Shown here: one piece after another, positions 11,506 through 25,540 of the stretch | Layout: every line of letters starts with the position of its first letter | How positions within the stretch are numbered: position 1 is the first letter of the stretch | NCBI GenBank assembly: GCA_029582155.1 | Contig: CM055907.1 | Location: 35,351,492 to 35,415,491 of the forward strand | Direction of reading: 5' to 3' | DNA from: Panopea generosa | Taxonomy: Eukaryota > Mollusca > Bivalvia > Adapedonta > Hiatellidae | Length of the DNA: 64,000 nucleotides | The notes under the pieces: generated by a model | Told to the model about the DNA's origin: nothing | Seen by the model: only the letters and a program-made list of their open reading frames with translations | Databases searched by the model: none | Position numbers and translations under genes: made by a program

Positions 11506-14500
11506 CTAGTAGTAGTAGTAGATACGGTGGCGACAGTGGAGGAGTAATTGTAACAGTAGTAGTAGATAAGGTGGCGACAATGGTGGAGTAATTGTAACAG
11601 TCAAAGAAGATACGGTGGAGACAGTGGTGGAGTAATTGTAACAGTAGTAGTAGATACTGTGGCGACAGTGGTGAAGTAATTGTAACAGTAGTAGTAGATA
11701 CTGTGGCGACAGTGGTGGAGTAATTGTAACAGTAGTAGTAGATACGGTGGAGACAGTGATGGAGTTATTGTAACAGTAGTAGTAGATATAGTGGAAACAG
11801 TGGTGGAGTAATTGTAACAGTAGTAGTAGCAACAGTGGAGACAGTGGTGGAGTAATTGTAACAGTAGTAGTAAATACGGTGGAGACAGTGGTGGAGTAAT
11901 TGTAACAGTAGTAGTAGATACGGTGGCAACAGTGGTGGAATAATTGTAACAGTAGTAGTAGATAAGGTGGCGACAGTTGTGGAGTAATTGTAACAGTATT
12001 AGAAGATACGGTGCAGACAGTGGTGGAGCAATTGTAACAGTAGTAGTAGATTCGGTGGCGACAGTGGTTGAGTAATTGTAACAGTAGTAGTAGATACGGT
12101 AGCGACAGTGGTTGAGTAATTGTAACAGTAGTAGTAGATACGGTGGCGACAGTGGTTGAGTAATTGTAACAGTAGTAGTAGATACGGAGCAGACAGTGGA
12201 GGAATAATTGTAACAGTAAGAGTAGATACGGTGGAGACAGTGGTGGAGAAATTGTGACAGTAGTAGTAGCTACGGTGGAGACAGTGGTTGAGTAATTGTA
12301 ACAGTAGTAGTAGATACGGTAGCAACAGTGGTTGAGTAATTGTAACAGTAGTAGTAGATACTGTGGCGACAGTGGTAGAGTAATTGTAACAGTAGTAGTA
12401 GATACGGTAGCGACAGTGGTTGAGTAATTGTAACAGTAGTAGTAGATACTGTGGCGACAGTGGTTGAGTAATTGTAACAGTAGTAGTAGCTACGGTGGAG
12501 GCAGTGGTGGAGTAATTGTAACCGTAGTAGTAGATACGGTGGAGACAGTGGTGGAGAAATTGTGACAGTAGTAGTAGCTATGGTGGAGACAGTGGTGGAG
12601 AAATTGTAACAGTAGTAGTAGATACTGTGGCGACAGTGGTTGAGTAATTGTAACAGTAGTAGTAGATACGGTAGCAACAGTGATTGAGTAATTGTAACAG
12701 TAGTAGTAGATACTGTGGCGACAGTGGTTGAGTAATTGTAACAGTAGTAGTAGCTACGGTGGAGGCAGTGGTTGAGTAATTGTAACCGTAGTAGTAGATA
12801 CGGTGGAGACAGTGGTGGAGTAATTTTAACACTAGTAGAAGATACGGTGGAAACAGTGATGGAGTAATTGCAACAGTAGTAGTAGATACGGTAGAGATTG
12901 ATGGAGTAATTGTAACTGTTGTGGTAGATACGGTTGCGACAGTGATGGAGTAATTGTAACAGCAGTGGTAAATACGGTGGGGACAGTGGTTGAGTAATTG
13001 TAACAGTAGGAGTTGATACGGTAGAGACACTGGCGGAGTAATTGTTGCAGTAGTAGTAGATACGGTGGCGACAGAGGTGGAGTAATTGTAACAGTTGTAG
13101 TTGATACGGTAGAAAATGTGGTGGAGTAATTGTAACAGTAGTGGTAGATACGGAGGCGACAGTGGTGGAATTATTGAAACAGTAGTAGAAGATACGGTGG
13201 TGACAGTGGTGGAGTAATTGTAACAGTAGTAGTAGATACGGTAGAGACAGTGGTGGAGTAATTGTGACAGTAGTAATAGATACGGTAGAGACAGTGGTGG
13301 AGTAATTGTAACAGTAGTAGTAGATACGGTGGCGACAGCGGTGGAGTAATTGTAACACTAGTACATTGTAGTAGATACGTTGGCGACAGTGGTGGAGTAA
13401 TTGTAAAAGTAGTAGAAGATATGGTGCCGACAGTGGTGGATTAATTGTAACAGTAGTAGTAAATACGGTAAAGACAGTGGTGGAGTAATTGTAACAGTTG
13501 TGGTAGATACGGTGGAGACAGTAGTTTAGTAATTGTAACAGTAGTAGTAGATACGGTGGCGACAGTGGTGGAGTAATTGTAACAGTAGTAGTAGATACGG
13601 TGGCGACAGTGGTTGAGTAATTGTAACAGTTGTAGTAGATACGGTAGAGACAGTGGTGGAGTAATTGTAATAGTAGTGGTAGATACTGGTGGAGTAATTG
13701 TAACAGTAGTGGTAGATACGGTGGCGACAGTGGTGGAGTAATTGTAACAGTAGTAGAAGATACGGTTGCGACAGCGGTGGAGTAATTGTAACAGTAGTAG
13801 TAGATACTGTGGCGACAGTGGTGAAGTAATTGTAACAGTAGTAGTAGATACTGTGGCGACAGTGGTGGAGTAATTGTAACAGTAGTAGTAGATACGGTGG
13901 AGACAGTGATGAAGTTATTGTAACAGTAGTAGTAGATACAGTGGAAACAGTGGTGGAGTAATTGTAACAGTAGTAGTAGCAACAGTGGAGACAGTGGTGG
14001 AGTAATTGTAACAGTAGTAGTAAATACGGTGGAGACAGTGGTGGAGTAATTGTAACAGTAGTAGTAGATACGGTGGCGACAGTGGTGGAATAATTGTAAC
14101 AGTAGTAGTAGATAAGGTGGCGACAGTTGTGGAGTAATTGTAACAGTATTAGAAGATACGGTGCAGACAGTGGTGGAGCAATTGTAACAGTAGTAGTAGA
14201 TACGGTGGCGACAGTGGTTGAGTAATTGTAACAGTAGTAGTAGATACGGTAGCGACAGTGGTTGAGTAATTGTAACAGTAGTAGTAGATACGGTGGCGAC
14301 AGTGGTTGAGTAATTGTAACAGTAGTAGTAGATACGGAGCAGACAGTGGAGGAATAATTGTAACAGTAAGAGTAGATACGGTGGAGACAGTGGTGGAGAA
14401 ATTGTGGCAGTAGTAGAAGCTACGGTGGAGACAGTGGTTGAGTAATTGTAACAGTAGTAGTAGATACGGTAGCAACAGTGGTTGAGTAATTGTAACAGTA

Positions 14501-17500
14501 GTAGTAGATACTGTGGCGACAGTGGTAGAGTAATTGTAACAGTAGTAGTAGATACGGCAGCGACAGTGGTTGAGTAATTGTAACAGTAGTAGTAGATACT
14601 GTGGCGACAGTGGTTGAGTAATTGTAACAGTAGTAGTAGCTACGGTGGAGGCAGTGGTGGAGTAATTGTAACCGTAGTAGTAGATACGGTGGAGACAGTG
14701 GTGGAGAAATTGTGACAGTAGTAGTAGCTATGGTGGAGACAGTGGTGGAGAAATTGTAACAGTAGTAGTAGATACTGTGGCGACAGTGGTTGAGTAATTG
14801 TAACAGTAGTAGTAGATACGGTAGCAACAGTGATTGAGTAATTGTAACAGTAGTAGTAGATACTGTGGCGACAGTGGTTGAGTAATTGTAACAGTAGTAG
14901 TAGCTACGGTGGAGGCAGTGGTTGAGTAATTGTAACCGTAGTAGTAGATACGGTGGAGACAGTGATGGAGTAATTTTAACACTAGTAGAAGATACGGTGG
15001 AAACAGTGATGGAGTAATTGCAACAGTAGTAGTAGATACGGTAGAGATTGATGGAGTAATTGTAACTGTTGTGGTAGATACGGTTGCGACAGTGATGGAG
15101 TAATTGTAACAGCAGTGGTAAATACGGTGGGGACAGTGGTTGAGTAATTGTAACAGTAGGAGTTGATACGGTAGAGACACTGGTGGAGTTATTGTTGCAG
15201 TAGTAGTAGATACGGTGGCGACAGAGTTGGAGTAATTGTAACAGTTGTAGTTGATACGGTAGAAAATGTGGTGGAGTAATTGTAACAGTAGTGGTAGATA
15301 CGGAGGCGACAGTGGTGGAATTATTGAAACAGTAGTAGAAGATACGGTGGTGACAGTGGTGGAGTAATTGTAACATTAGTAGTAGATACGGTAGAGACAG
15401 TGGTAGAGTAATTGTGACAGTAGTAATAGATACGGTAGAGACAGTGGTGGAGTAATTGTAACAGTAGTAGTAGATACGGTGGCGACAGCGGTGGAGTAAT
15501 TGTAACACTAGTACATTGTAGTAGATACGTTGGCGACAGTGGTGGAGTAATTGTAACAGTAGTAGAAGATATGGTGCCGACAGTGGTGGATTAATTGTAA
15601 CAGTAGTAGTAGATACGGTAGAGACAGTGGTGGAGTAATTGTAACAGTTGTGGTAGATACGGTGGAGACAGTAGTTTAGTAATTGTAACAGTAGTAGTAG
15701 ATACGGTGGCGACAGTGGTGGAGTAATTGTAACAGTAGTAGTAGATACGGTGGCGACAGTGGTTGAGTAATTGTAACAGTTGTAGTAGATACGGTAGAGA
15801 CAGTGGTGGAGTAATTGTAATAGTAGTGGTAGATACTGGTGGAGTAATTGTAACAGTAGTGGTAGATACGGTGGCGACAGTGGTGGAGTAATTGTAACAG
15901 TAGTAGAAGATACGGTTGCGACAGCGGTGGAGTAATTGTAACAGTAGTAGTAGATACGGTAATGACAGTGGTGGAGTAACTGTAACAGTAGTAATAGAAA
16001 AACGGTAGAGACAGTGTTGGAGTAATTGTAACAGTAGTAGTTGAGACGGTAGAGACAGTGGTGGAATAATTGTTGCAGTAGTAGTAGATACGGTGGCGAC
16101 AGTGGTAGAGTAATTGTAACAGTAGTAGTACATACGGTAGAGACAGTGGTGGAGTAATTGTAACAGTAGTAGTAGATATGGTAGAGACAGTGGTGGAGTA
16201 ATTGTAACTGTAGTAGTATATACGGTGGCGGCTGTGGTGGAGTAATTGTAACAGTAGTAGAAGATATGGTGGCGACAGTGATGGAGTAATTGTAACAATA
16301 GTAGTAGATACGGTGGCGACAGTGGTGGAGTAATTGTAACAGTAGTAGTATATACGGTGGCGACTGTGGTTGAGTAATTGTAAGAGTAGTAGAAGATATG
16401 GTGGCGACAGTGATGGAGTAATTGTAACAATAGTAGTCAATACGGTGGCGACAGTGGTGGAGTAATTGTAACAGTAGTAGTAGATACGGTAGAGACAGTG
16501 ATCGAGTAATTGTAACAGTAGTAGTAGATACGGTAGAGACAGTGGTCAATTAATTGTAACAGTAGTAGTAGATACGATGGCGGCAGTGGTGGAGTAATTG
16601 TAACAGCAATGCTAGATACGGTAGAGACAGTGGTGGATTAAGTTTAATAGTAGTAGTAGATACGGTGGCGACAGTGGTGGAGTAATTGTAACAGTTGTGG
16701 TAGAGACGGTGGCGACAGTGGTAGAGTAATTGTAACAGTTGTGGTTAATAAGGTGGCGACAGTGATAGAGTAATTTTAAAAGTAATAGTAAATACGGTGG
16801 CGACAGGGATGGAGTAATTGTAACAATAGTAGTAGATACTGTGGCGACAATGGTTGAGTATTTGTAACAGTAGTAGTAGATAGAGTGGCGACAGTGGTTG
16901 AGTAATTGTAACAGTAGTAGAAGATACGGTGGAAACAGTGGTGGAGTAAATGTAACAGTAGTAGTAGATACTGTGGTGACAGTGGTTGAGTAATTATAAC
17001 TGTATAACATTGTAGTAGATACGGTGGAGGCAGTGGTAGAGTAATTGTAACCGTAGTAGTAGATATGGTAGTGAGAGTGATGGAGTAATTGTAACAGTAA
17101 TAGTAGATACGGTGGCGACAGTGGTGGAGTAATTGTAACAGTAGTAGTAGATACGGTGACGACAGTGGTGGAGTAATTGTAACAGTAGTAGTAGATACAG
17201 TTGCGACAGTGGATGAGTAATTGTAACAGTAGTAGTAAATACGGTGGAGACAGTAGTTGAGTAATTGTAACAGTAGTAGTAGATACGGTGGCGACAGTGG
17301 TTGAGTGATTGTAACAGAAGCAGTAGATACGGTAGCAACAGTGATTGAGTAATTGTAACAGAAGTGGTAGATATGGTGGCAACAGTGGTGGAGTAATTGT
17401 AACAGTAATAGTAGATACCGTAGAGACAATGGTGGAGTAAGTGTAACAGTAGTAGTAGATACGGTGGCGACAGTGGTGGAGTAATTGTAACAGTAGTGGT

Positions 17501-20500
17501 AGATACGGTGGAGACAGTGATGGAGTAATTGTAATAGCAGTAGAAGATACGGTGGAGACAGTGGTGGAGTAATTGTAACAGTACTAGTAGATACGGTGCC
17601 GACAATGGTTGAGTAATTGTAACAGTAGTAGTAGATACGGTGGCGACAGTGGTGGAGTAATTGTAACAATAGTTGTAGATACGATGGCGACAGTGGTGGA
17701 GTAATTGTAACAGTAGTAGTAGTTACCCTGGAGACAGTGGTTGAGTAACTGTAGCATTAGTAATAGATACGGTGGTGACAGTGGTGGAGTAAGTGTAACA
17801 GTTGTGGTAGATACAGTAGCGACAGTGTAGGAGTAATTGTAACAGCAGTGGTAGATACAGTGGCGACAGTGGTGGAGTAATTGTAACAGTAATAGTAGAT
17901 ACGGTAGAGACAATGGTGGAGTAAGTGTAACAGTAGTAGTAGATACGGTCGCGACAGTGGTTGAGTAATTTTAACAGTAGTAGTAGATACGTTGGAGACA
18001 TTGATGGAGTAATTGTAACAGCAGTAGTAGATACGGTGGAGACAGTGGTGGAGTAATTGTAACAGTAGTAGTAGAAACTTTGGCGACAGTTGTGGAGTAA
18101 TTGGTACAGTAATAAAAGATAATTATGGTTGCAACAGTGGTGGAGTAATTTTAACAGTAGTAGTAGATACGGTGGCCACAGTGTTTTAGTAATTGTAACC
18201 GTAGTAATAGATACGGTGGCGACATTGGTGGAGTAATTTTAACAGTAGTAGTAGATACGGTGGTGACAGTTGTGGTGTAAGTGTAACAGTAGTAATAGAT
18301 ACGGTGGCGACAGTGGTGGAGTACGTTTAACAGTAGTAATAGATACGGTAGTAACAGTGGTGGAGTAATTGTAACAGTTGTGGTAGATACGGTAACGACA
18401 GTGTTGGAGTAATTGTAACAGCAGTGGTAGAAACGGTGGAGACAGTGATGGAGTAATTGTAACAGTAGTTGTAGATACGGTGGCGACAGTGGTGGAGTAA
18501 TTGTAACAGTAGTAGTATTTACCCTGGAGACAATGGTTGAGTAATTGTAGCATAAGTAATAGATACGATGGCGCAGTGGTTGAGTAATTGTAACAGTAGT
18601 TGTAGATAAGGTGGAGACTGTGGTGGTGTAATTGTAACAGTAGTAGTAGTTACGCTTGAGGCAGTGGTGGAGTAATTGTAGCAATAGTAGTAAATACGGT
18701 GGCGACAGTGGTGGAGTAATTGTAACAGTAGTAGTAGATACTGTGGCAACAGTGTTGGAGTAAATGTAGCAATAGTAGTAGATACTGTGGCGACAGTGGT
18801 GGAGTAATTTAAGCAGTAGCTGAAGATACGGTGGCGACAGTGGTTGAGTAATTGTAATAGTAGTATATTTAAGTAGATACGGTTGAGGCAGTGGTGGAGT
18901 AATTGTAGCAATAGTAGTAGATACGGTGGAGGCAGTGGTGGAGTAATTGTAACAGTAGTAGTAGATACGGTGGCGACAGTTGTTGAGTAATTGTAACAGT
19001 AGTAGTAGATACGGTGGAGACAGTGGTGGAATAATTGTGACAGAAGTAGTAGATACGGTGGCGACAGTTGTGGAGTAATTGTATCAGTAGTAGAAGACAC
19101 GGTGGCGACAGTGGTTGAGTAATTTTAACAGTAGTATTAGATACGGTGGCGACAGTGGTTGAGTAATTGTAACTGTAGTAGTAGATACGGTGGCGACAGT
19201 GGTGAAGTAATTGTAACGTAGTAGTAGATACGGTGGAGGCAGTGGTGGAGTAATTGTAACGGTAGTAGTAGCTACGATGGAGACAGTGGTGGTGTAATTG
19301 TAACAGTAGTAGTAGTTACGCTTGAGACAGTGGTGGAGTAATTGTAGCAATAGTAGTAAATACGGTGGCGACAGTGGTGGAGTAATTGTAACAGTAGTAG
19401 TAGATACTGTGGCAAAAGTGTTGTAGTAAATGTAGCAATAGTAGTAGATACTGTGGCGACAGTGGTGGAGTAATTTAAGCAGTAGCAGAAGATACGCTGG
19501 CGACAATGGTTGAGTAATTGTAATAGTAGTATATTTAAGTAGATACGGTTGAGGCAGTGGTGGAGTAATTGTAACAGAAGTAGTAGATACGGTGTCGACA
19601 GTAGTCGAGTAATTGTAACAGTAGTAGTAGATACTGTGGCAAAAGTGTTGGAGTAAATGTAGCAATAGTAGTAGATACTGTGGCGACAGTGGTGGAGTAA
19701 TTTAAGCAGTAGCAGAAGATACGGTGGCGACAGTGGTTGAGTAATTGTAATAGTAGTATATTTAAGTAGATACGGTTGAGGCAGTGGTGGAGTAATTGTA
19801 GCAATAGTAGTAGATACGGTAGAGGCAGTGTTGGAATAATTGTAACGGTAGTAGTAGATACGATGGCGACAGTTGTGGAGTAATTGTAACAGAAGTAGAT
19901 GATACGGTGGCGACAGTTGTTGAGTGATTGTAACAGTAGTAGTAGATACGGTGGAGACAGTGGTGGAGTAATTGTGACAGAAGTAGTAGATACGGTGGCG
20001 ACAGTTGTGGAGTAATTGTATCAGTAGTAGAAGACATGGTGGCGACAGTGGTGGAGTAATTTTAACAGTAGTATTAGATACGGTGGCGACAGTGGTTGAG
20101 TAATTGTAACTGTAGTAGTAGATACGGTGGCGACAGTTGCGGAGTAATTGTAACAGTAGTAGTAGATACGGTTGCAACAGTGGTGGATTGATTGTAACAG
20201 AAGTAGTAGATACGGTGTCGACAGTAGTCGAGTAATTGTAACAGTTGTAGTAGATACGGTGGCAACAATGGTGGAGTAATTGTAACAGTTGTGGTAGATA
20301 CGGTGGCGACAGTTGTGGAGTTATTGTAACAGTTGTGGTAGATACGGTGGCGACAGTGGTTGAGTAATTGTAACAGTAGTACACTTTAGTAGATACCGTG
20401 GCGACAGTGGTGGAGTTATTGTAACAGTAGTAGTAGATACGGTGACAACAGTGGTGGAGTAATTGTAACAGTTGTGGTAGATACGGTGGCGACAGTTGTG

Positions 20501-23500
20501 CAGTAATTGTAACAGTTGTGGTAAATACGGTGGCGACAGTGGTGGAGTAATTGTAACAGTAGTAGTAGATACGGTGGCGACAGTGGTGGAGTAATTGTAA
20601 CAGTTGTGGTAGATACGGTGGCGACAGTGGTGGTATAATTGTAATAGTAGTAGTAGATACGGTGGAGACAATGGTGGAGTTAGTGTAACAGTAGTAGTAG
20701 ATCGGTGGCGACAGTGGTGGAGTAATTGTAACAGTTATGGTAGATACGGTGGCGACAGTGGCGGAGTAATTATAACAGTAGTGGAAGATACGATGGAGAC
20801 AGTGGTGGAGTAAATGTAGCAATAGTAGTAGATACTGTGGCGACAGTGGTGGAGTAATTTAAGCAGTAGCAGAAGATACGGTGGCGACAGTGGTTGAGCA
20901 ATTGTAATAGTAGTATATTTAAGTAGATACGGTTGAGGCAGTGGTGGAGTAATTGTAGCAATAGTAGTAGATACGGTGGAGGCAGTGGTGGAGTAATTGT
21001 AACGGTAGTAGTAGATACGATGGCGACAGTTGTGGAGTAATTGTAACAGAAGTAGATGATACGGTGGCGACAGTTGTTGAGTAATTGTAACAGTAGTAGT
21101 AGATACGGTGGAGACAGTGGTGGAGTAATTGTGACAGAAGTAGTAGATACGGTGGCGACAGTTGTGGAGTAATTGTATCAGTAGTAGAAGACACGGTGGC
21201 GACAGTGGTGGAGTAATTTTAACAGTAGTATTAGATACGGTGGCGACAGTGGTTGAGTAATTGTAACTGTAGTAGTAGATACGGTGGCGACAGTTGTGGA
21301 GTAATTGTAACAGTAGTAGTAGATACGGTTGCAACAGTGGTGGAGTGATTGTAACAGAAGTAGTAGATACGGTGTCGACAGTAGTCGAGTAATTGTAACA
21401 GTTGTGGTAGATACGGTGGCGACAATGGTGGAGTAATTGTAACAGTTGTGGTAGATACGGTGGCGACAGTGGTTGAGTAATTGTAACAGTAGTAGTAGAT
21501 ACGGTGCCGACAGTGGTGGAGTTATTGTAACAGTAGTAGTAGATACGGTGACAACAGTGGTGGAGTAATTGTAACAGTTGTGGTAGATACGGTGGCGACA
21601 GTTGTGCAGTAATTGTAACAGTTGTGGTAAATACGGTGGCGACAGTGGTGGAGTAATTGTAACAGTAGTAGTAGATACGGTGGCGACAGTGGTGGAGTAA
21701 TTGTAACAGTTGTGGTAGATACGGTGGCGACAGTGGTGGTATAATTGTAATAGTAGTAGTAGATACGGTGGAGACAATGGTGGAGTTAGTGTAACAGTAG
21801 TAGTAGATCGGTGTCGACAGTGGTGGAGTAATTGTAACAGTTATGGTAGATACGGTGGCGACAGTGGCGGAGTAATTATAACAGTATTGGTAGATACGAT
21901 GGAGACAGTGATGGAGTAATTGTAACAGCAGTAGTAGATACGGTCGAGACAGTGGTGGAGTAATTGTAACAGTAGTAGTAGATACGGTGGCGGCAATGGT
22001 TGACTAATTGTAACAGTAGCAGTAGATACGGTGGCGACAGTGGTGGAGTAATTGTGACAGCAGTGCTAGATACGATGGTGACGGTAATTGAATAATTGTA
22101 ACAGTAGTAGTAGATACGGTGGCAACAGATGTGGAGTAATTGTAACAGAAGTAGTAGTTACGGCTGTGACAGTGATGGAGTAATTGTAACAGTAGTAGTA
22201 GTTACGCTGGAGACAGTGGTTGATTAATTGTAGCAGTAGTAGTAGATACGATGGAGGCAGTGATTGTAACGGTAGTAGTAGATACGGTTGCGACAGTGGT
22301 AGAGTGATTGTAACAGAAGTAGTAGATACGGTGGCGACAGTGGTTGAGTAATTGTAACAGTAGAAGTAGATACGGTAGCGACAGTGGTTGAGTAATTGTA
22401 ACAGAAGAAGTAGATACGGTGGCGTCAGTTGTGGAGTAATTGGTACAGTAGTAGAAGATACGGTGGCGACAGTGGTGGAGTAATTGTAACAGTAGTAGTA
22501 GATACGGTTGCAACAGTGGTGGAGTTATTGTAACAGAAGTAGTAGATACTGTGGCGACAGTGGTTGAGTAATTGTAACAGTAGTAGTAGATACGGTGGAG
22601 ACATTGGTGGAGTAATTGTAACTGTAGTAGTAGATACGGTGGCGACAGTGGTGGAGTAAGTGTAACAGTAGTAATACATACGGTGGAGACAGTGGTGGAG
22701 TAATTGTAACAGTAGTAGTAGATACGGTGGAGACAGTGGTGGAGTAATTGTAACAGTAGTAGTAGATACGGTGGCGACAGTGGTGGAGTAATTGTAACAG
22801 CAGTAGTAAATACGATGGCGACGGTGGTGGAGTAATTGTAACAATAGTAGTAGATACGGTGGCGACAATGGTGGAGTAAGTGTAACAGTAGTAATAGATA
22901 CGGTGGCGACAGTGGTGGAGTAATTGTAACAGTAGTAGTAGATACGGTGGCGACAATGGTGGAGTAAGTGTAACAGTAGTAATACATACGGTGGCGACAG
23001 TGGTGGAGTAATTGTAACAGTAGTAGTAGATACGGTGGCGACAGTTGTGGAGTAATTGTAACAGTAGAAGTAGATACGGTTGCAACAGTGGTGGAGTAAT
23101 TGTAACAGTTGTGATAGATACGGTGGCGACAGTGGTTGAGTAATTGTAACAGTAGTAGTAGATACGGTAGCGACAGTGGTGGAGCAATTGTAACAGTAGT
23201 AATAGATACGGTGGCAACAGTTGTGGAGTAATTGTAACAGTTGTGGTAGATACGGTGACGACAGTGGTGGAGTAATTGTAACAGTAGTAGTAGATACGGT
23301 GGCGACAGTGGTGGAGTAATTGTAACAGTAGAAGTAGATACGGTAGCGACAGTGGTGGAGTAATTGTAATAGTTGTGGTAGATACGGTGGCGACAGTGGT
23401 GGAGTAATTGTAACAGTAGTAGTAGATACGGTAGCGACAGCAGTGGAGTAATTGTAACAGTAGTAATAGATACGGTGGCAACAGTGGTGGAGTAATTGTG

Positions 23501-24411
23501 AAAGTACTAGTAGATACGGTGGCGACAGTGGTGGAGTAATTGTAACAGTAGTAGTAGATACGGTGGCAACAGTGGTGGAGTAATTGTAACAGTAGTAGTA
23601 GGTACGGTAGCGACAGTGGTGGAGTAATTGTAACAGTTGTGGTAGATACGGTGGCGACAGTGGTGGAGTAATTGTAACAGTAGTAGTAGATACGGTAGCG
23701 ACAGTGGTGGAGTAATTGTAACAGTAGTAATAGATACGGTGGCAACAGTGGTGGAGTAATTGTAACAGTAGTAGTAGATACGGTAGCGACAGTGGTGGAG
23801 TAATTGTAACAGTAGTAATAGATACTGTGGCAACAGTGGTGGAGCAATTGTAACAGTAGTAGTAGATACGGTAACGACAGTGGTGGAGTAAGTGTAAAAG
23901 TAGTAGTAGATACGGTGGCAACAGTGGTGGAGTAATTGAAACAGTAGTAGTAGATACGGTGCCGACAGTGGTGGAGTAATTGTAACAGTAGTAGTAGATA
24001 CGATGGAGACAGTGGTGGAGTAAATGTAACAGTTGTGGTAGATACGGTGGCGACAGTGGTGGAGTAATTGTAACAGCAGTGGTAGAAACGGTTGAGACAG
24101 TGGTTGAGTAATTGTAACAGTAGTAGTAGTTACGGTGGCGACAGTTGTGGAGTAATTGTAACAGTAGTAGTAGATACGGTGGCGACAGTGGTGGAGTAAT
24201 TGTAACAGTAGTAGTAGATACGGTGGAGACAATAGTGGAGTTATTGTAACAGTAGTAGTAGATCGGTGGCGACAGTGATGGCGTAATTGTAACAGTAGTG
24301 TATTAGATAGGATGGCGGTAATGATGGAGTAATTGTAACAGTAGTAGTAGATATGGTTGTAACAGTGATAGAGTAATTGTAAAAGTAGTAGTACATGTAG
24401 ATACGGTGGTG
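11506..24411. repeat. 44-bp G-rich minisatellite (about 290 units)
   Basis: A 12.9-kb array of 44-bp units, of which GTGGCGACAGTGGTGGAGTA is the first part, followed by an ATTGTAACAG block and a GTAGTAGTAGATACG block. My consensus has 16 G and 4 C on the plus strand, a strong skew. Units vary at many positions and in length, so the array is older or more mutable than the 40-bp one. Three units equal 132 bp, and the minus-strand unit lacks stops in most frames. This yields open frames of up to 709 codons with a 44-residue repeat rich in Leu, Tyr, Thr and His. I treat these as by-products: several frames are open at once, and there is no start context or splice structure. Confidence 0.96.
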
Positions 24412-24417
24412 GTAGTT

Positions 24418-24479
<62 letters not shown>

Positions 24480-24489
24480 TGTTGTGGTA

Positions 24490-24525
<36 letters not shown>

Positions 24526-24780
24526 GTAGTAGTAGTAGAAGTAGTAGTAGTGGTAGTAGTAGTAGTAGTAGTAGTAATAGCAGTAGTAGTACTACTTCTA
24601 CTACTACTAGTAGTAGTAGTAGTATTAGTAGTAGTAGTAGTAGTTGTAATAGTAGTAGTACTACTACTTCTGTTAGTAGTAGTAGTAGTAGTAGTTGTAG
24701 TAGTAGTTGTAAGAGTAGTATAAGTAGTAGTAGTAACCTAAGTAGTAGTAGTAGTAGTGGTAGTAGTAGTAGTAGTAGTT

Positions 24781-24823
<43 letters not shown>

Positions 24824-25144
24824 AAATAGTAATATTATTAGTTGTAGTAGTAATATTAGTAGTAGTAGTAGTAACCTGAGTATTATTTATAGTAGTAAAA
24901 GTTATATTAGTAGTACATGTAGTAGTAGTTACCTTAGTAGTAGTTGTAGTAGTAGTAGTACTAGTTAAGTAATATTAGTCGTAGTAGTAGTACTAGTTAA
25001 GTAATATTAGTCGTAGTAGTAGTACTAGTTTAGTAATATTAGTAGTAATAGTAGTAATAGTTGTAATATTAGTAGTAGTAGTAACATAAGTAGTAATATT
25101 AGTAGTAGTAGTAGTTATAGTAGTTGTAATAGTTATAGAAGTAA

Positions 25145-25177
<33 letters not shown>

Positions 25178-25195
25178 AAATATTAGTAGTAGTAA

Positions 25196-25233
<38 letters not shown>

Positions 25234-25418
25234 TTAATAGTATTAGTAGTAGTAGTAGAAGTAGTAGTAGTAGTAATATTAGTAGTGGATGAAGTAGTAG
25301 TAGTATTGGTAGTAATAGTATTAGTAATAATAGTAGTAGTAGTAGTAGTAGTAGTAGTAATAGTAATAGTAGTAACATAAGAATTAGTACTAGTTGTAGT
25401 AGTAGTAGTAGTAGTAGT

Positions 25419-25462
<44 letters not shown>

Positions 25463-25479
25463 AAGTAATAGTAGTAGTA

Positions 25480-25533
<54 letters not shown>

Positions 25534-25540
25534 ATAGTTA
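24412..25540. repeat. GTA trinucleotide microsatellite with a CAG tract
   Basis: About 1.1 kb of mostly GTA repeats with ATT, TTG and AAG interruptions, and a pure (CAG)9 tract at 25421-25447. Short inverted stretches where GTA switches to TAC (near 24585-24610 and 24655-24670) could form hairpins. The GTAGTAGTA block of the 44-bp unit leads directly into it. Poly-Val and poly-Leu open frames here are not genes. Confidence 0.97.

Noticed and set aside
12270-13982. A 570-codon minus-strand open frame, and a 709-codon one at 14420-16549, with a 44-residue repeat
   Set aside because: They arise because the 44-bp unit lacks stops. Two or more frames of the same strand are open over the same DNA, composition is low-complexity, and frames end wherever a unit has an indel. 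There is no splice or start evidence.
24406-25378. Poly-Val and poly-Leu open frames
   Set aside because: They are translations of the GTA microsatellite.
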